From an uncultured Treponema sp. (GTDB lineage Bacteria > Spirochaetota > Spirochaetia > Treponematales > Treponemataceae), in NCBI GenBank assembly GCA_949300145.1, contig CASGDA010000005.1, forward strand, positions 62,001 through 126,000: a stretch of 64,000 bases of DNA, written 5' to 3'. Positions 29,427-39,062 of the stretch are shown here, piece after piece. The position numbers and the translations under genes are program-made. Numbering within the stretch: the stretch's first letter is position 1; every line of letters starts with the position of its first letter. The notes under the pieces are model-generated. The model searched no databases. It had not been told where the DNA came from and saw only the letters and a program-made list of their open reading frames with translations.

Positions 29427-30371
29427 CTATATCTTCGCCATAAATCTAAGACCGGCATAAACACAGCCGTTTTTTTCATTCATTAAACCGGCTTTATCCG
29501 TCAACAACAACGGAAGATTGTCCCCGCATTCCAACCGGATTTTACGGTCATCAACCGAACACATGAAATCCGTGGAAAATTCCCCTTCACCGTCAAAAAG
29601 CTCAACAAGATATCTCCCGGCGGGTGGAAGAACCTGGTTAAACATTACGACAGACGCAGAGAAAACAGCGGAGATATTTTCTCCAGAAAAAGAAGCACTT
29701 AAGCCGGCGGAACCGGAAAACTGCCACTGTATTTCTGAAATATCCAATATAAAAGGACGCCCCAGCAGCCTTTCAGCTTCAAAAAAATCAGCGGAAAGAA
29801 CGGCTGAACGAACCCTGGTGGAACTAATCCTTTGTCCTGCAAATAAAACAGGAGGAAGCGGATCAAAAACAAAACCAAGACGCAGCGAAATATTTTTTAT
29901 TTCTGAATATCCTGTATCCAGCCGAAATCCGCAGCGGAAATCCTCACCCACAGCCAAATACCGCATACGGGCGTTATCAGCTAAAATTTCAAAGAACGCA
30001 GTCCCTTTTATTTTACTAAAATCAGCAGAAAAGTCAATCAGCACAGTAAAAACAAAGCCAAGCTTTTCCAGCGCATCCAGTTTCTGTTTCAGTGTGAAAA
30101 CTCCGGCTCCGGATATTTTTCCTGAACCGCCTGAAAGCCTGTTGAATGTCACCGCCCCGGGAAAAAGGAAAGGGCTTCCGCCTGCTCCGTTGCTGGAGGA
30201 AACAGCGCTGAAAACCTTGTTGAAAAGAGCCCTGTGCCCTAAATGGCAGCCGTCAAAATCCCCGATGGTAAGGGCTGAGAATGCTTCCCCGGAAGAACCG
30301 GTAAGGGAATCCAGAAATTCCTTGAAACAGAGTGGATTACCGCATATATCTTCCCAGGAAAAAACACGCAT
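29427..30371 (-). CDS. ribF: RibF-like FAD synthetase with degenerate flavokinase half
   Basis: A 314-residue protein. The N-terminal ~190 residues match the FMN adenylyltransferase domain: LTIGDFDGCHLGHRALF (the nucleotidyl-transfer HLGH), VGEDFRCGF and ISSTRVRSAVLSADFFEAERLLGRPF (quoted core ISSTRVRSAVL). The C-terminal ~110 residues occupy the place of the riboflavin kinase domain but lack its G-x-x-x-GFPTAN motif and look unrelated. The enzyme should make FAD from FMN; whether it can make FMN from riboflavin is doubtful. It sits in the canonical truB-ribF-rpsO order. Confidence 0.85.
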   Translation of the reverse strand: MRVFSWEDICGNPLCFKEFLDSLTGSSGEAFSALTIGDFDGCHLGHRALFNKVFSAVSSSNGAGGSPFLFPGAVTFNRLSGGSGKISGAGVFTLKQKLDALEKLGFVFTVLIDFSADFSKIKGTAFFEILADNARMRYLAVGEDFRCGFRLDTGYSEIKNISLRLGFVFDPLPPVLFAGQRISSTRVRSAVLSADFFEAERLLGRPFILDISEIQWQFSGSAGLSASFSGENISAVFSASVVMFNQVLPPAGRYLVELFDGEGEFSTDFMCSVDDRKIRLECGDNLPLLLTDKAGLMNEKNGCVYAGLRFMAKI

Positions 30372-30373
30372 TT

Positions 30374-31528
30374 TCAGGGCCGTCCTGCAACAAAATCATA
30401 GGAAAAACGCCCGTCAGCACAGGAAACAATCCCGGCAAAAACATCCCCGTAAAAAACAGCCCTTTTACAACCGGAAGGCAAAGACCCTACTGCATTTGCC
30501 GGCGGAAGGGGGGAAAACCATTCCTCCGAAACCGGTTTTCCGGCGCAAAAAGCAGGGAAAAACCCGTCTTTCAGGAAAAGCGGGGGTAAGCCGCAGTCAC
30601 CTGCAATCCGGGGAGTAAAATCCAGACAGGAGGAATAAAAGGAGTCTCCGCCTGAATTATCATGCTTCCGTGCGTTCACAAATAAAGAATCATCGCAGGG
30701 GAAAAGGCTGTCGGAGAATAAACGCGGGGTTACAAAATCACGGAACCGGGGAAGCGAATCACATCCGGCTGATTTCGCAAGTGAAAAAGGCCCGACCGAC
30801 AACCGTCTCAAAGCGTAAAGAAAAGCCGATGAACCGGCGGCGGCTGCGATATCCCTTGCCAACGCCCGGATATATGTGCCCTTTGAACAGAAAACATTCA
30901 GGACAGCCGCCGCCACGGGTTTTCCGCAATATTCCCTGTAAAAAACAGGCGAAACAGCGGAACCGTCCGGAAGAAAGAATTTCTCTATGGAAAGATTGTA
31001 GACACTGATTTCCCTAGGTTCCGTCTGCACATCGGCCCCTTCCCTCACTAAATCGGAAAGACGCTTCCCGCCGGACTTCAAAGCGGAATATTCCGGCGGA
31101 CGCTGCAGGATTTTCCCGGTAAATTCCGGCAGTACAGAAAAGAGTTTTTCCACGCATGGAAGTCCAGTACGGCCGGAAAGCATCCCGTAAGGGTCAAGTG
31201 TGTCAGTCCGGAAGCCGAAACGGACAAGAGCCTTATACCGTTTCGGCAGGGCGGTGATACAGGGCGCCAGACGCGTCAGTTTTCCGGTCAAAACCACCAG
31301 AAGACCGTCCGCGAATGAATCCAGTGTCCCGGTATGGCCGACCTTCACCCTTCCCGCTTTTCCGGCGGCGGCGTTTTCCACGGACGGAACACAGGGGTTC
31401 CGCCGCAACGCTTCCTTTACGGAATTCAACGCCGAAAAACTTGTGACGCCGCGTGTTTTCGCAAAAGGTATAATCCTGCCGGCGGCAAAATCAATGGAAG
31501 AAGGCATCAGTATTCCGGTATCACTCAT
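30374..31528 (-). CDS. truB: tRNA pseudouridine-55 synthase
   Basis: A 384-residue protein with the TruB catalytic motif KVGHTGTLDSFADGLLVVLTGKLT (core GHTGTLDSFADGLL, catalytic Asp), the KRYKALVRFGFRTDTLD strand, RPPEYSALKSGGKRL and CSKGTYIRALARDI. It modifies U55 in the T loop of tRNAs. It is longer than the usual ~300 residues: the region after about residue 260 is family-atypical and rich in Pro, Phe, Cys and Asp. The start overlaps the end of rbfA by eight bases. Confidence 0.93.
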   Translation of the reverse strand: MSDTGILMPSSIDFAAGRIIPFAKTRGVTSFSALNSVKEALRRNPCVPSVENAAAGKAGRVKVGHTGTLDSFADGLLVVLTGKLTRLAPCITALPKRYKALVRFGFRTDTLDPYGMLSGRTGLPCVEKLFSVLPEFTGKILQRPPEYSALKSGGKRLSDLVREGADVQTEPREISVYNLSIEKFFLPDGSAVSPVFYREYCGKPVAAAVLNVFCSKGTYIRALARDIAAAAGSSAFLYALRRLSVGPFSLAKSAGCDSLPRFRDFVTPRLFSDSLFPCDDSLFVNARKHDNSGGDSFYSSCLDFTPRIAGDCGLPPLFLKDGFFPAFCAGKPVSEEWFSPLPPANAVGSLPSGCKRAVFYGDVFAGIVSCADGRFSYDFVAGRP

Positions 31529-31886
31529 CCTGTAAAGAAGAAGACATTAAACTGTCTATTTTTCTCACCATTTCGAAGCTTTCTTTCACGCTTTCATCAA
31601 AGATAAACGAAAGATGCGGGAAATGACGCAGCCGGAGTTTTTTCCCCAGCACAGACTGAATAAAACCCGAAGCGTTCTCAAGTCCCCGGACACCTTTTTT
31701 CGCGGCATGAACATCCATAAAACTTGAGACATAAACCTTGGCAAAAGCCAGATCGGCGGAAACCTCAACCCTGGTGACAGAAAGAAAAGAGGAAACCCGG
31801 GGATCTTTTATTTTCCCGGAAAGGATAAGGGCCGATATTTCTTCCCTTATCTGTTCCCCCAGCCTATTCAACCTGAATTCGCCCAT
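31521..31886 (-). CDS. rbfA: Ribosome-binding factor A
   Basis: A 121-residue KH-type protein (RLGEQIREEISALIL, KDPRVSSFLSVTRVEVSADLAFAKVYVS in part, LRLRHFPHLSFIFDES). It binds 16S rRNA during late 30S maturation. It lies five bases after infB and overlaps truB, the usual gene order. Confidence 0.95.
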   Translation of the reverse strand: MGEFRLNRLGEQIREEISALILSGKIKDPRVSSFLSVTRVEVSADLAFAKVYVSSFMDVHAAKKGVRGLENASGFIQSVLGKKLRLRHFPHLSFIFDESVKESFEMVRKIDSLMSSSLQDE

Positions 31887-31891
31887 AAGTT

Positions 31892-34573
31892 TTATTTCCC
31901 GCCGTCTTCCACATCATCGGAGTCATTGCGGGCGCTGTCCTTCAGTTTTCTTGCTATTTCAACCAGCTCAATGAATTCGAGCTGATCTCCCGGCTGTATA
32001 CCGTCGTAATTCTCAAGTCCGATTCCGCATTCAAACCCGGCGGCGACCTCTTTAACATCATCTTTGAAACGCCTGAGCGAAGAAACCCTGCCGGAGTGAA
32101 CCACGATGCCTTCCCTGATTACATTAACCTGGGCGGACCGGCGGACGACACCCTGAAGAACATAGGAACCAGCGATTACACCGACCTTGGAAATACGGAT
32201 GCATTCGCGGACTTCGGCGGAACCTATCACTTCCTCCTTGATATCCGGCTTGAGCATTCCTTCCATGGCAAGTTCTATTTCCTCCACAGCCTTATAAATG
32301 ACATTGTATTTGCGGATATCAACCTTTTCCTGCTCGGCGAGAGCCTTGGCCTGCGGAGTGGGACGCACATTGAAACCGATTATGATGGCATTCGAGTCAG
32401 CGGCCGCCAGCATAACATCGGAATCGTTTATCGCACCGGCGGAAGCATGTATGACATTCAGCCTTATTTCTTTTGTGGAAAGTTTCTCCAGAGACTGTTT
32501 CAGGGCTTCAACCGAACCCTGGACATCGCCCTTAATGATAACCTTAAGCTCGGTAACCTCTCCGTCATCAATGGTTTTATACAGATTCTCAAGGGTGACT
32601 TTCTTGACATTGCGCGCATTTTCAAAGCGCTTGAGTTCCTGCCGTTTTGAAGAAATCTGGCGGGCGAAGCGCTCGTTTTCCGTCACCTGGAATGGATCTC
32701 CGGCATTGGGCATACCCTCCAAACCGAGGATTTCCACCGGCATACTCGGAGTCGCCTCGTCTATCTTTTCACATCGGTCATTGAAAATAGCACGCACACG
32801 GCCCGAGAAAACGCCCGCCACATAGGCGTCACCGGTACGGAGGGTTCCGCGCTGCACAAGAATTGTAGCGACAATACCGCGCCCGTGGTCTATCCTGGAT
32901 TCGATGACCTTTCCCTCTGCCCTGCATTCATAATTGGCTTTAAGCTCAAGGATTTCAGCCTGAAGAAGAATGGCTTCCATCAAATCATCCAAACCTTCTT
33001 TCTTGAGGGCGCTTATGTGAACAAACATGGTGTCCCCGCCCCAATCTTCCGGGGTCAAACCCAACTCGGAAAGCTGGGTTTTCACCTTATCGGGATTGGC
33101 TTCCGGCTTGTCTATTTTGTTTACAGCCACGATAATCGGAACCTTGGCGTCCTTGGCATGGTTGATGGCTTCCACAGTCTGGGGCATCACACCGTCATCC
33201 GCGGCGACAACGAGGACAACAATGTCGGTGACCTCGGCGCCACGGGCACGCATCATCGTAAAGGCCTCATGGCCGGGGGTGTCAAGGAAAGTGATTTTAC
33301 CCTTCGGCGTTTCCACCATGTAAGCGCCGATGTGCTGCGTAATGCCGCCGAATTCCCCTTCTGCCACGTGGGTACTGCGGATTGCATCAAGGGTTTTTGT
33401 CTTACCGTGGTCAACGTGACCCATTATGGTGACGACGGGAGGACGGACCTGAAGATCCGCGCCTGCATCACTTTCACTTTCAATTACAGTTTCATCATAC
33501 AAACTGACAATATGAACTTCGCAATCATATTCAGAGGCGAGAATGGTGGCTGTATCAGCATCTATGGACTGATTCACCGTAACCATCATGCCCATGGTCA
33601 TAAGCTTCGCTATGATTTCCGAAGACTTCAGATTCATTTTACGGGCGAGCTCGGATACAGAAACCGACTCCATTATCTCGATTTCTTTTGGTATTGCGTT
33701 TATTTTATCCTGCTGCTTCTTCTTCTGCTGCATCAGCTTCTGTTCGAAATCGTCTTCCTTGTCTTTCCGGCCGTAAACCTTCTTTCCCTTGAAAGCCTTT
33801 TTCCCGGAAACGGGACGCGTGTCAACAGGTATCGGGGCGGGATTTCTGGGCAGTCCGCCGAAACCGCCTGGACGGGATCCCGCGAAAGAACCGCCCCTGC
33901 CGCCGCCTGACGACCAGGAACCCGGCTTTCTGTCCCGGTCACCGGAAGAGGAATATCCGCCGTGACGCTCTTTTTGTCCGTCCCGGAAAGAACCTTCACG
34001 GGCATTCTCCCTCGCCTGGGCGCCTGAAAAATTATTCCGGCCGCCTGTGTTATTTCCTCCGGAAGAATAACGGTTCTGGGAACCATGATATGGTCTGTCA
34101 CGATCCCTGTCACGGTCTGAAAAACGGGGACGGTCCATCAAATTACCGGCCTTCACGTTCGGCCGGGGAGGACCCAGAACATTCCTGGAATTCTGATAGG
34201 CATTTCTCTGCTGTACGTTTTCCTGGGTTTTCTCAGGCTGGGATGTCCCTGAAGCTTGATTCTGGGGCTGGGGCTGATTTTGATTCTGTTCCTGATTTTT
34301 TTCCGCAGATGAGGCGGAACCGGATGATTCACCGGCCGCCTCCCGGCTTTCTTTTTCACGGTTGTCGGAAGAAGGTTTTTTCTTGACAACGACAACTTTT
34401 TTGCGTACAGCCTGATTCCCCTGCGTATTTGATGCAGACACAGAATCCCCGTCACTTTTTACAGTGTCTGCCGCCTGAATATCCTCACTTGAAACAGGGG
34501 GAACAGATTCAGTCTTGGATTTCTTGCTGAGAATAACTTTTGGCTTTTGGATGTTTTTGGAATCTTCTGGCAT
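31892..34573 (-). CDS. infB: Translation initiation factor IF-2
   Basis: An 893-residue GTPase. Residues 1-270 are a low-complexity, disordered stretch: Gln/Asn repeats, then an Arg/Gly/Ser/Asp-rich segment ([12 protein letters not shown] and GGGRGGSF). The G domain starts near residue 383 with [16 protein letters not shown] and NKID, followed by domains II, III and IV. It brings fMet-tRNA to the 30S subunit. The ATG has AGGAG closely upstream and lies six bases after nusA. The RGG-like N-terminus may add RNA binding (inference). Confidence 0.96.
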   Translation of the reverse strand: MPEDSKNIQKPKVILSKKSKTESVPPVSSEDIQAADTVKSDGDSVSASNTQGNQAVRKKVVVVKKKPSSDNREKESREAAGESSGSASSAEKNQEQNQNQPQPQNQASGTSQPEKTQENVQQRNAYQNSRNVLGPPRPNVKAGNLMDRPRFSDRDRDRDRPYHGSQNRYSSGGNNTGGRNNFSGAQARENAREGSFRDGQKERHGGYSSSGDRDRKPGSWSSGGGRGGSFAGSRPGGFGGLPRNPAPIPVDTRPVSGKKAFKGKKVYGRKDKEDDFEQKLMQQKKKQQDKINAIPKEIEIMESVSVSELARKMNLKSSEIIAKLMTMGMMVTVNQSIDADTATILASEYDCEVHIVSLYDETVIESESDAGADLQVRPPVVTIMGHVDHGKTKTLDAIRSTHVAEGEFGGITQHIGAYMVETPKGKITFLDTPGHEAFTMMRARGAEVTDIVVLVVAADDGVMPQTVEAINHAKDAKVPIIVAVNKIDKPEANPDKVKTQLSELGLTPEDWGGDTMFVHISALKKEGLDDLMEAILLQAEILELKANYECRAEGKVIESRIDHGRGIVATILVQRGTLRTGDAYVAGVFSGRVRAIFNDRCEKIDEATPSMPVEILGLEGMPNAGDPFQVTENERFARQISSKRQELKRFENARNVKKVTLENLYKTIDDGEVTELKVIIKGDVQGSVEALKQSLEKLSTKEIRLNVIHASAGAINDSDVMLAAADSNAIIIGFNVRPTPQAKALAEQEKVDIRKYNVIYKAVEEIELAMEGMLKPDIKEEVIGSAEVRECIRISKVGVIAGSYVLQGVVRRSAQVNVIREGIVVHSGRVSSLRRFKDDVKEVAAGFECGIGLENYDGIQPGDQLEFIELVEIARKLKDSARNDSDDVEDGGK

Positions 34574-34579
34574 ATACTC

Positions 34580-35998
34580 CTATTCTCCGTCCTCTTCGTC
34601 CTCATATTCAAAACTCAGACCGATACCGCATTTAGGACAGGATGTCATATCGATCGTAATCCTGGCGCCGCATTCCGGGCACTCGTAATATTCTTCTTCC
34701 TCAGATTCTTCGGTTTCAGTTTTTCCGGAAGCCAAAGCGTTCTGCAGAAGCTGCCTGAATTCATCGGTCATACCTTCAAGGGCATACAATTCATCTTCGT
34801 GCCATCCGGCCGCTTCATGCAAATTATGGATACCGGCGCCTTCAAGCAGAGAAACAAGCTCTTCAGGGAAGGATTCAAAACCGGTGACATAATTTTCCTG
34901 GTATTCATCGTTTGAGAACAAATTATCGACGGCTTTACGGGATTCAGCGGAAATATCCATTTCCTCAAAATCCTTCTTCGTCTTAACATCGATATTCCAG
35001 TCCACCAGCCTGTTGGCAAGGCGGACGTTTCTGCCTTCCTTTCCTACGGCCACAGAAAACTGGCTTTCAGAAACCACCGCACAGGCGGAACGTTTCGCTG
35101 CGTCAAGGATTACAACATCCTCAACCTCCGCAGGGGAAAGGGCATTCTTTATGAAAACACGGGGATCATCATCGTATTTGAGGATGTCGATTTTCTCACC
35201 TTCCAGCTCGTTTATGACGGCCTGGATACGCACGCCTTTCAAACCCACACAGGCACCCACCGGATCCACATCCTCCCGGTGGGAGAAAACCGCGACCTTA
35301 GTCCGGTAACCCGGCTCGCGGACGATTTTATATATCTCAACGGTTTTATCGTAGATTTCAGGGATTTCAAGCTCCAGGATTCTGCGCACAAATTCGGGGT
35401 CAGTCCTGGAAAGAATTATCTGGAGACCCGCCGGGGTTTTCTTAACCTCCGCAATATAAGCCTTTATCCTGTCATTGAGATGATACACTTCACGAGGTGA
35501 CTGGTACTTGCGGGGAAGTATACCTTCGGTCTTTCCCAAATCAACATAAATATTGCCGTTACGCTCCCTCTGGTAATAGCCGATTATAATCTCCCCCACC
35601 TTGTCCTTGAAGTCTGAATACAGGGTATCCTTCTGGATATCCCTGATTGACTGGTGGGCGGTCTGCTTTCCAGACTGGACTGAAATCCTGTCAAATTCGC
35701 GGGGGTCCACCTCAATTAAAAGCTCGTCACCGATTTCGCAGTCCGGATCCAATTCAAGGGCTTCCTCAAGCTCGATTTCTATCAAAGGATTGTAAACACC
35801 GTCAACGATTGTCTTTTTTGAATATATCGAGACGGATGAATGGTCATCATTGAATTCTATAACCGCATTATCGTTACTGCCGAATTTTCGCTTATAAGCA
35901 GCTTTCAGAGTATCTTCAATCATCTTGAGAACAAGAGCCTCGTCGATACCTTTTTCCTGAACAAGCTGCCGTATTGCATCCGCCATTTCTGTAGACAT
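34580..35998 (-). CDS. nusA: Transcription factor NusA with C-terminal zinc ribbon
   Basis: A 472-residue NusA. It has the N-terminal RNA-polymerase-binding domain, S1 (about 130-200), two KH domains (IVREPGYRTKVAVFSHREDVDPVGACVG, core RTKVAVFSHREDVDPVGACV; and VAVGKEGRNVRLANRLVDWN), then a helix-hairpin-helix-like segment (LVSLLEGAGIHNLHEAAGW) and, unusually, a Cys4 zinc-ribbon pattern YECPECGARI...SCPKCGIG at the end. NusA modulates pausing, termination and antitermination. The ATG at 35998 with GAGG six bases ahead is preferred to an upstream start at 36028. Confidence 0.95.
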   Translation of the reverse strand: MSTEMADAIRQLVQEKGIDEALVLKMIEDTLKAAYKRKFGSNDNAVIEFNDDHSSVSIYSKKTIVDGVYNPLIEIELEEALELDPDCEIGDELLIEVDPREFDRISVQSGKQTAHQSIRDIQKDTLYSDFKDKVGEIIIGYYQRERNGNIYVDLGKTEGILPRKYQSPREVYHLNDRIKAYIAEVKKTPAGLQIILSRTDPEFVRRILELEIPEIYDKTVEIYKIVREPGYRTKVAVFSHREDVDPVGACVGLKGVRIQAVINELEGEKIDILKYDDDPRVFIKNALSPAEVEDVVILDAAKRSACAVVSESQFSVAVGKEGRNVRLANRLVDWNIDVKTKKDFEEMDISAESRKAVDNLFSNDEYQENYVTGFESFPEELVSLLEGAGIHNLHEAAGWHEDELYALEGMTDEFRQLLQNALASGKTETEESEEEEYYECPECGARITIDMTSCPKCGIGLSFEYEDEEDGE

Positions 35999-36024
35999 TA
36001 AAAACCTCGCTATATGTAATTCTA

Positions 36025-36483
36025 TCAAGTGCCGGAATTTTCAGAAAGCTTGGCTTTCGATATTTCCGAATACAAATATTCTTTCTTTTCACCGCCGGTG
36101 TCCAAAACAACGGACTTTTCACCGGAAGAAACTATCAAACCTTCAATCCAATCGGAAACCGGGATATACCATATCCTGACTTTCCGTCCGGTGAAAACCT
36201 TGAATTCCCCGGCGTTTTTTAAAACACGCTCAATTCCGGGGGAAGTGACTTCCATGTACATATCCTGGGAACCAAGCAGAACCTCCAGTCTGGCCTGAAG
36301 GAGCCGGTGGACGGAAGCGCAGTCGTCAATTCCGACAACATCCGTACCGGTTATAACGGCACGTACCTGCCATTTCCCCGCCCTTTTAAAAACTTTAAGC
36401 TCAACAAGGGCATAGCCGAGGGAACGGGCAAGCTTGTCACAGTCCTCAAACCAGGGGGTTTTCTCCAACGCGATATAATCCAC
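36025..36483 (-). CDS. rimP: Ribosome maturation factor RimP
   Basis: A 152-residue RimP: an N-terminal alpha/beta domain (LARSLGYALVELKVFK, DDCASVHRLLQARLE, YMEVTSPGIERVLK) and a C-terminal SH3-like barrel (FKVFTGRKVRIW). It acts in 30S maturation. The start is a GTG at 36483 with AAAGG six bases before it. It opens the rimP-nusA-infB operon and is preceded by a strong promoter and a terminator-like hairpin in the leader. Confidence 0.94.
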   Translation of the reverse strand: MDYIALEKTPWFEDCDKLARSLGYALVELKVFKRAGKWQVRAVITGTDVVGIDDCASVHRLLQARLEVLLGSQDMYMEVTSPGIERVLKNAGEFKVFTGRKVRIWYIPVSDWIEGLIVSSGEKSVVLDTGGEKKEYLYSEISKAKLSENSGT

Positions 36484-36507
36484 CGCACACCTTTCCCTGC
36501 CGCATAC

Positions 36508-36532
36508 AAAAAAAGAGCCGCAAAAACGACTC
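36508..36532 (-). terminator. Attenuator-like hairpin in the rimP leader
   Basis: Minus strand: GAGTCG, six-base loop, CGGCTC, followed by seven T. This is a short intrinsic-terminator shape located between the promoter at 36563-36591 and the rimP start at 36483, so it could attenuate the operon in a NusA-dependent way (inference). Confidence 0.6.
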
Positions 36533-36562
36533 CTTTATCCTGAAGTATCTTAATATACCTGT

Positions 36563-36591
36563 ATTGTAATAAAACATACAGGAAATGTCAA
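36563..36591 (-). promoter_or_regulatory. Housekeeping promoter for the rimP-nusA-infB operon
   Basis: Minus strand: a perfect TTGACA, 17 bases, TACAAT. The predicted start is about 36556, leaving a leader of some 70 bases containing the hairpin at 36508-36532. Confidence 0.82.
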
Positions 36592-36614
36592 CACCGGGAC
36601 AAGCCGGCGTTGAC
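36587..36614. repeat. Inverted repeat after flhG overlapping the rimP -35
   Basis: GTCAACACCGG, six bases, CCGGCGTTGAC: 11-bp arms with one mismatch. It begins 14 bases after the flhG stop and includes part of the TTGACA -35. There is no U-tract. It may end the flagellar transcript, act as an operator for rimP, or both. Confidence 0.6.
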
Positions 36615-36627
36615 GGGAAGCGTACAG

Positions 36628-37557
36628 CTATTCCCACTTCCTTCCGAAAAGTTTCCGCATAAAACGGCCGAAGCCCTCACCGGAATCGAAATCAAGCTTC
36701 TCAAGCCTGGAAACGATGTGTCTCAGGCAAATTGTCGGCTTGCCCTTGGGGTCAAGTACGGAAAATGGTTTCTGGCGCAGTACAGACTGTGGCACCAGAG
36801 GATCATTGTAAATAAACCCGAGATATTCCAGTTTCAGGTTTAGGAACTGGGCTGCGATTGTTATCATCCTGTCGGCGACACGTTTCCCTTCGGCGGCGGA
36901 AGAAACCCTGTTGACAATCATCTTAAGATTGATGTTGAGGTTATCGACTTCGGTGGCTATTATCTTTATGATTCCGTAGGCGTCGGTAATTGAGGTGGGT
37001 TCCGGAGTGGTGACAACCACAACCTCGTCAGCGGCGGCCACAAACCCGAGCACGTTTTTCGATACACCGGCACTTGTGTCAATTATAATGATGTCCGCGT
37101 CGGAAAGGGTGTACATTTCGTCTATGAATGCGTTGCGCTCATCCTCCGTCATGTTGGCAATCTTTGAAAAGCCGGACGCACCTGCAACAAGTTTTATGCC
37201 GTATTCTGTATCCTGGATTATCTCCGACATTTTTTTCTGTTTGCGGATAACGTGATACAGATTGTATTGCGGGATTATGTTCATCATGACATTGACATTC
37301 GCCAATCCCAAATCAGCGTCAATGACAATAACCTTTTTCCCCATCTGCGCATAGGTAATAGCCATGTTGGTGGCGACATTTGTCTTTCCGACACCACCCT
37401 TACCGCTCGTGATTGTTATTATACGGGTTTTACGCTGCGCCCTCACATTGGTTTCTTCTTCCATTTCCGGTTTTATTCCCGGGAAATAGGTTCCTGTTCC
37501 TGTCCTTTCTTCCTTTTCTTTCATCAGAAGTCTTAATTCTTCAGCCTGATCAGCCAT
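36628..37557 (-). CDS. flhG: Flagellar number regulator FlhG (MinD/ParA-type ATPase)
   Basis: A MinD-like ATPase of about 309 residues with the deviant Walker A SGKGGVGKTNVATNMA, the strand VIVIDADLGLANVNVMM, and DIIIIDTSAGVSKNVLGF. With FlhF it controls flagellar number and placement at the poles. The ATG at 37557 (MADQAEELRLL) is chosen because GGAG lies six bases ahead, inside the end of flhF, whose stop is at 37560-37562. It is the last gene of the flagellar operon; in T. pallidum, from memory, fliA follows here, but in this window rimP does. Confidence 0.92.
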   Translation of the reverse strand: MADQAEELRLLMKEKEERTGTGTYFPGIKPEMEEETNVRAQRKTRIITITSGKGGVGKTNVATNMAITYAQMGKKVIVIDADLGLANVNVMMNIIPQYNLYHVIRKQKKMSEIIQDTEYGIKLVAGASGFSKIANMTEDERNAFIDEMYTLSDADIIIIDTSAGVSKNVLGFVAAADEVVVVTTPEPTSITDAYGIIKIIATEVDNLNINLKMIVNRVSSAAEGKRVADRMITIAAQFLNLKLEYLGFIYNDPLVPQSVLRQKPFSVLDPKGKPTICLRHIVSRLEKLDFDSGEGFGRFMRKLFGRKWE

Positions 37558-37559
37558 TG

Positions 37560-39059
37560 TCAACTCCATTCAAAACGGTTTTCGGAAACGGGGAATTCTT
37601 CCTCAAGCTTGAAACGGTCCACAGAGAAACCGTCCAGCGCGAGAAGAAACTTCAACACCGTAGCCGGCTCAAAATCCCTCGGGACACCCTGACCTGTCGT
37701 AATATACGATACCGGGATTCCGGTATCCGCAAGCACACTCACGATGTTTCCGACATGTGTAGTCTCATCAAACTTAGTGACAATAATTCCCTCACAGGCA
37801 AAAGTATCATACTGGCGGAAAATGTCCCGCAAATCGCTGACTTTTGTGCTGGCACTGACTGTAAGAAGCATCTCACAGCTGTTGTGAATCCCGTCAAAAA
37901 AAGTCCGCATATTTGCAATTTCAACATAATCCCGCGGACTTCTGCCGGCTGTGTCAATAAGAATTATATCCGCGTCCCGATAGCACGACACAAGCTTCTG
38001 CAAATCGGAGGGAGTCTCAGCGGACGAAACGGTCACACCCATAATCTCCCCGTATTTTTCCAGATGCTGTTTGGCGCCTATACGATAATTATCGAGAGTT
38101 ATGACGCGAACATTAAGGGGGCGCGGCGCTTTTTTATAACCACGGATATAGGCGGCGGCCAGTTTGGCGATGGTCGTGGTTTTCCCGACTCCTGTAGGAC
38201 CTACAAGGGTCATAATATGGGGACGCATCACTGAATGATCGGGGGCGATTTTTATTGACTGCCCTATCCATGAAACAACTTTGTTCCGGAGTGCGTCAAA
38301 ATCGGAAAGTTTTTCAATCGTGAATTCCGAACGTATTTTTGACAGAATTCCATTCGTATATGAAGGCGAAAAATCATTCTTTTCAAGAAGTTCCATAATC
38401 CTCTTTATATTTTCATGTTCACCGCCGCCACGGTTGGGTGCGTCTATATCGAGCCGCCGCTCTATTTTACGTATGGCCTGCAACACGGAATTCATGTCTT
38501 CCCTGCTTTCCGTCCCTGAATCGGACGAAGAATCCGGCGCGGGCTGCGTTTTTTTTTCAGTTTCAGGCGCTTCCAGGTCGGAGTCCGGAATTAAATCCAG
38601 CTGGACAGCAGGCCTGGAGGAACCCGCGGAACGGCCGGAGGAATGGACCGCAGGGAAAGGGATTTCAGAGACTGAAAGCTTCTGCTTGATTTCCGGATTG
38701 GATTCAATCACGGAGGAAAGTATTTTCCTGCGGTTTTCATCAAAGGATGTAGTCTGGGAATAAGAGGAAGTTTTCTCCGCGGAAAGATTGCCGGCATCAC
38801 CGTATTTTTTAAAACCGGCGGCCTGGCCTGCATAAGGGTTTGGGTTTGCATAGGAGTAATTTTTTTTCGGCTGCGCGGGCAACACCGGAGGATTAAAGGA
38901 ATAAGTTATTTCCACGATTTCTCTTTTAAATAATCCGAACAATCCTCCCCGGGTTAACTCGTGAACACGTATTATGTTTACCTGCTCCCTGTCGTGGCGT
39001 TTATATATTTTTGACAGACATTCCTCTTTCGTCGCAGCCTCTTCCGTATACACTGTCAT
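37560..39059 (-). CDS. flhF: SRP-type GTPase FlhF
   Basis: A 499-residue flagellar GTPase. A variable, charged N-terminal ~200 residues precede an NG domain with GPTGVGKTTTIAKLAA (P-loop), DNYRIGAKQHLEKYGEIMGV, DIILIDTAGRSPRD and TKFDETTHVGN. It directs polar assembly of the export apparatus and is stimulated by FlhG, encoded immediately downstream. It starts three bases after flhA. Confidence 0.95.
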   Translation of the reverse strand: MTVYTEEAATKEECLSKIYKRHDREQVNIIRVHELTRGGLFGLFKREIVEITYSFNPPVLPAQPKKNYSYANPNPYAGQAAGFKKYGDAGNLSAEKTSSYSQTTSFDENRRKILSSVIESNPEIKQKLSVSEIPFPAVHSSGRSAGSSRPAVQLDLIPDSDLEAPETEKKTQPAPDSSSDSGTESREDMNSVLQAIRKIERRLDIDAPNRGGGEHENIKRIMELLEKNDFSPSYTNGILSKIRSEFTIEKLSDFDALRNKVVSWIGQSIKIAPDHSVMRPHIMTLVGPTGVGKTTTIAKLAAAYIRGYKKAPRPLNVRVITLDNYRIGAKQHLEKYGEIMGVTVSSAETPSDLQKLVSCYRDADIILIDTAGRSPRDYVEIANMRTFFDGIHNSCEMLLTVSASTKVSDLRDIFRQYDTFACEGIIVTKFDETTHVGNIVSVLADTGIPVSYITTGQGVPRDFEPATVLKFLLALDGFSVDRFKLEEEFPVSENRFEWS

Positions 39060-39062
39060 ACA

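Noticed and set aside
31892-34573. Plus-strand open frame of 341 residues opposite infB (32885-33910)
   Set aside because: It is antisense to conserved G-domain codons of infB and has no domain of its own.
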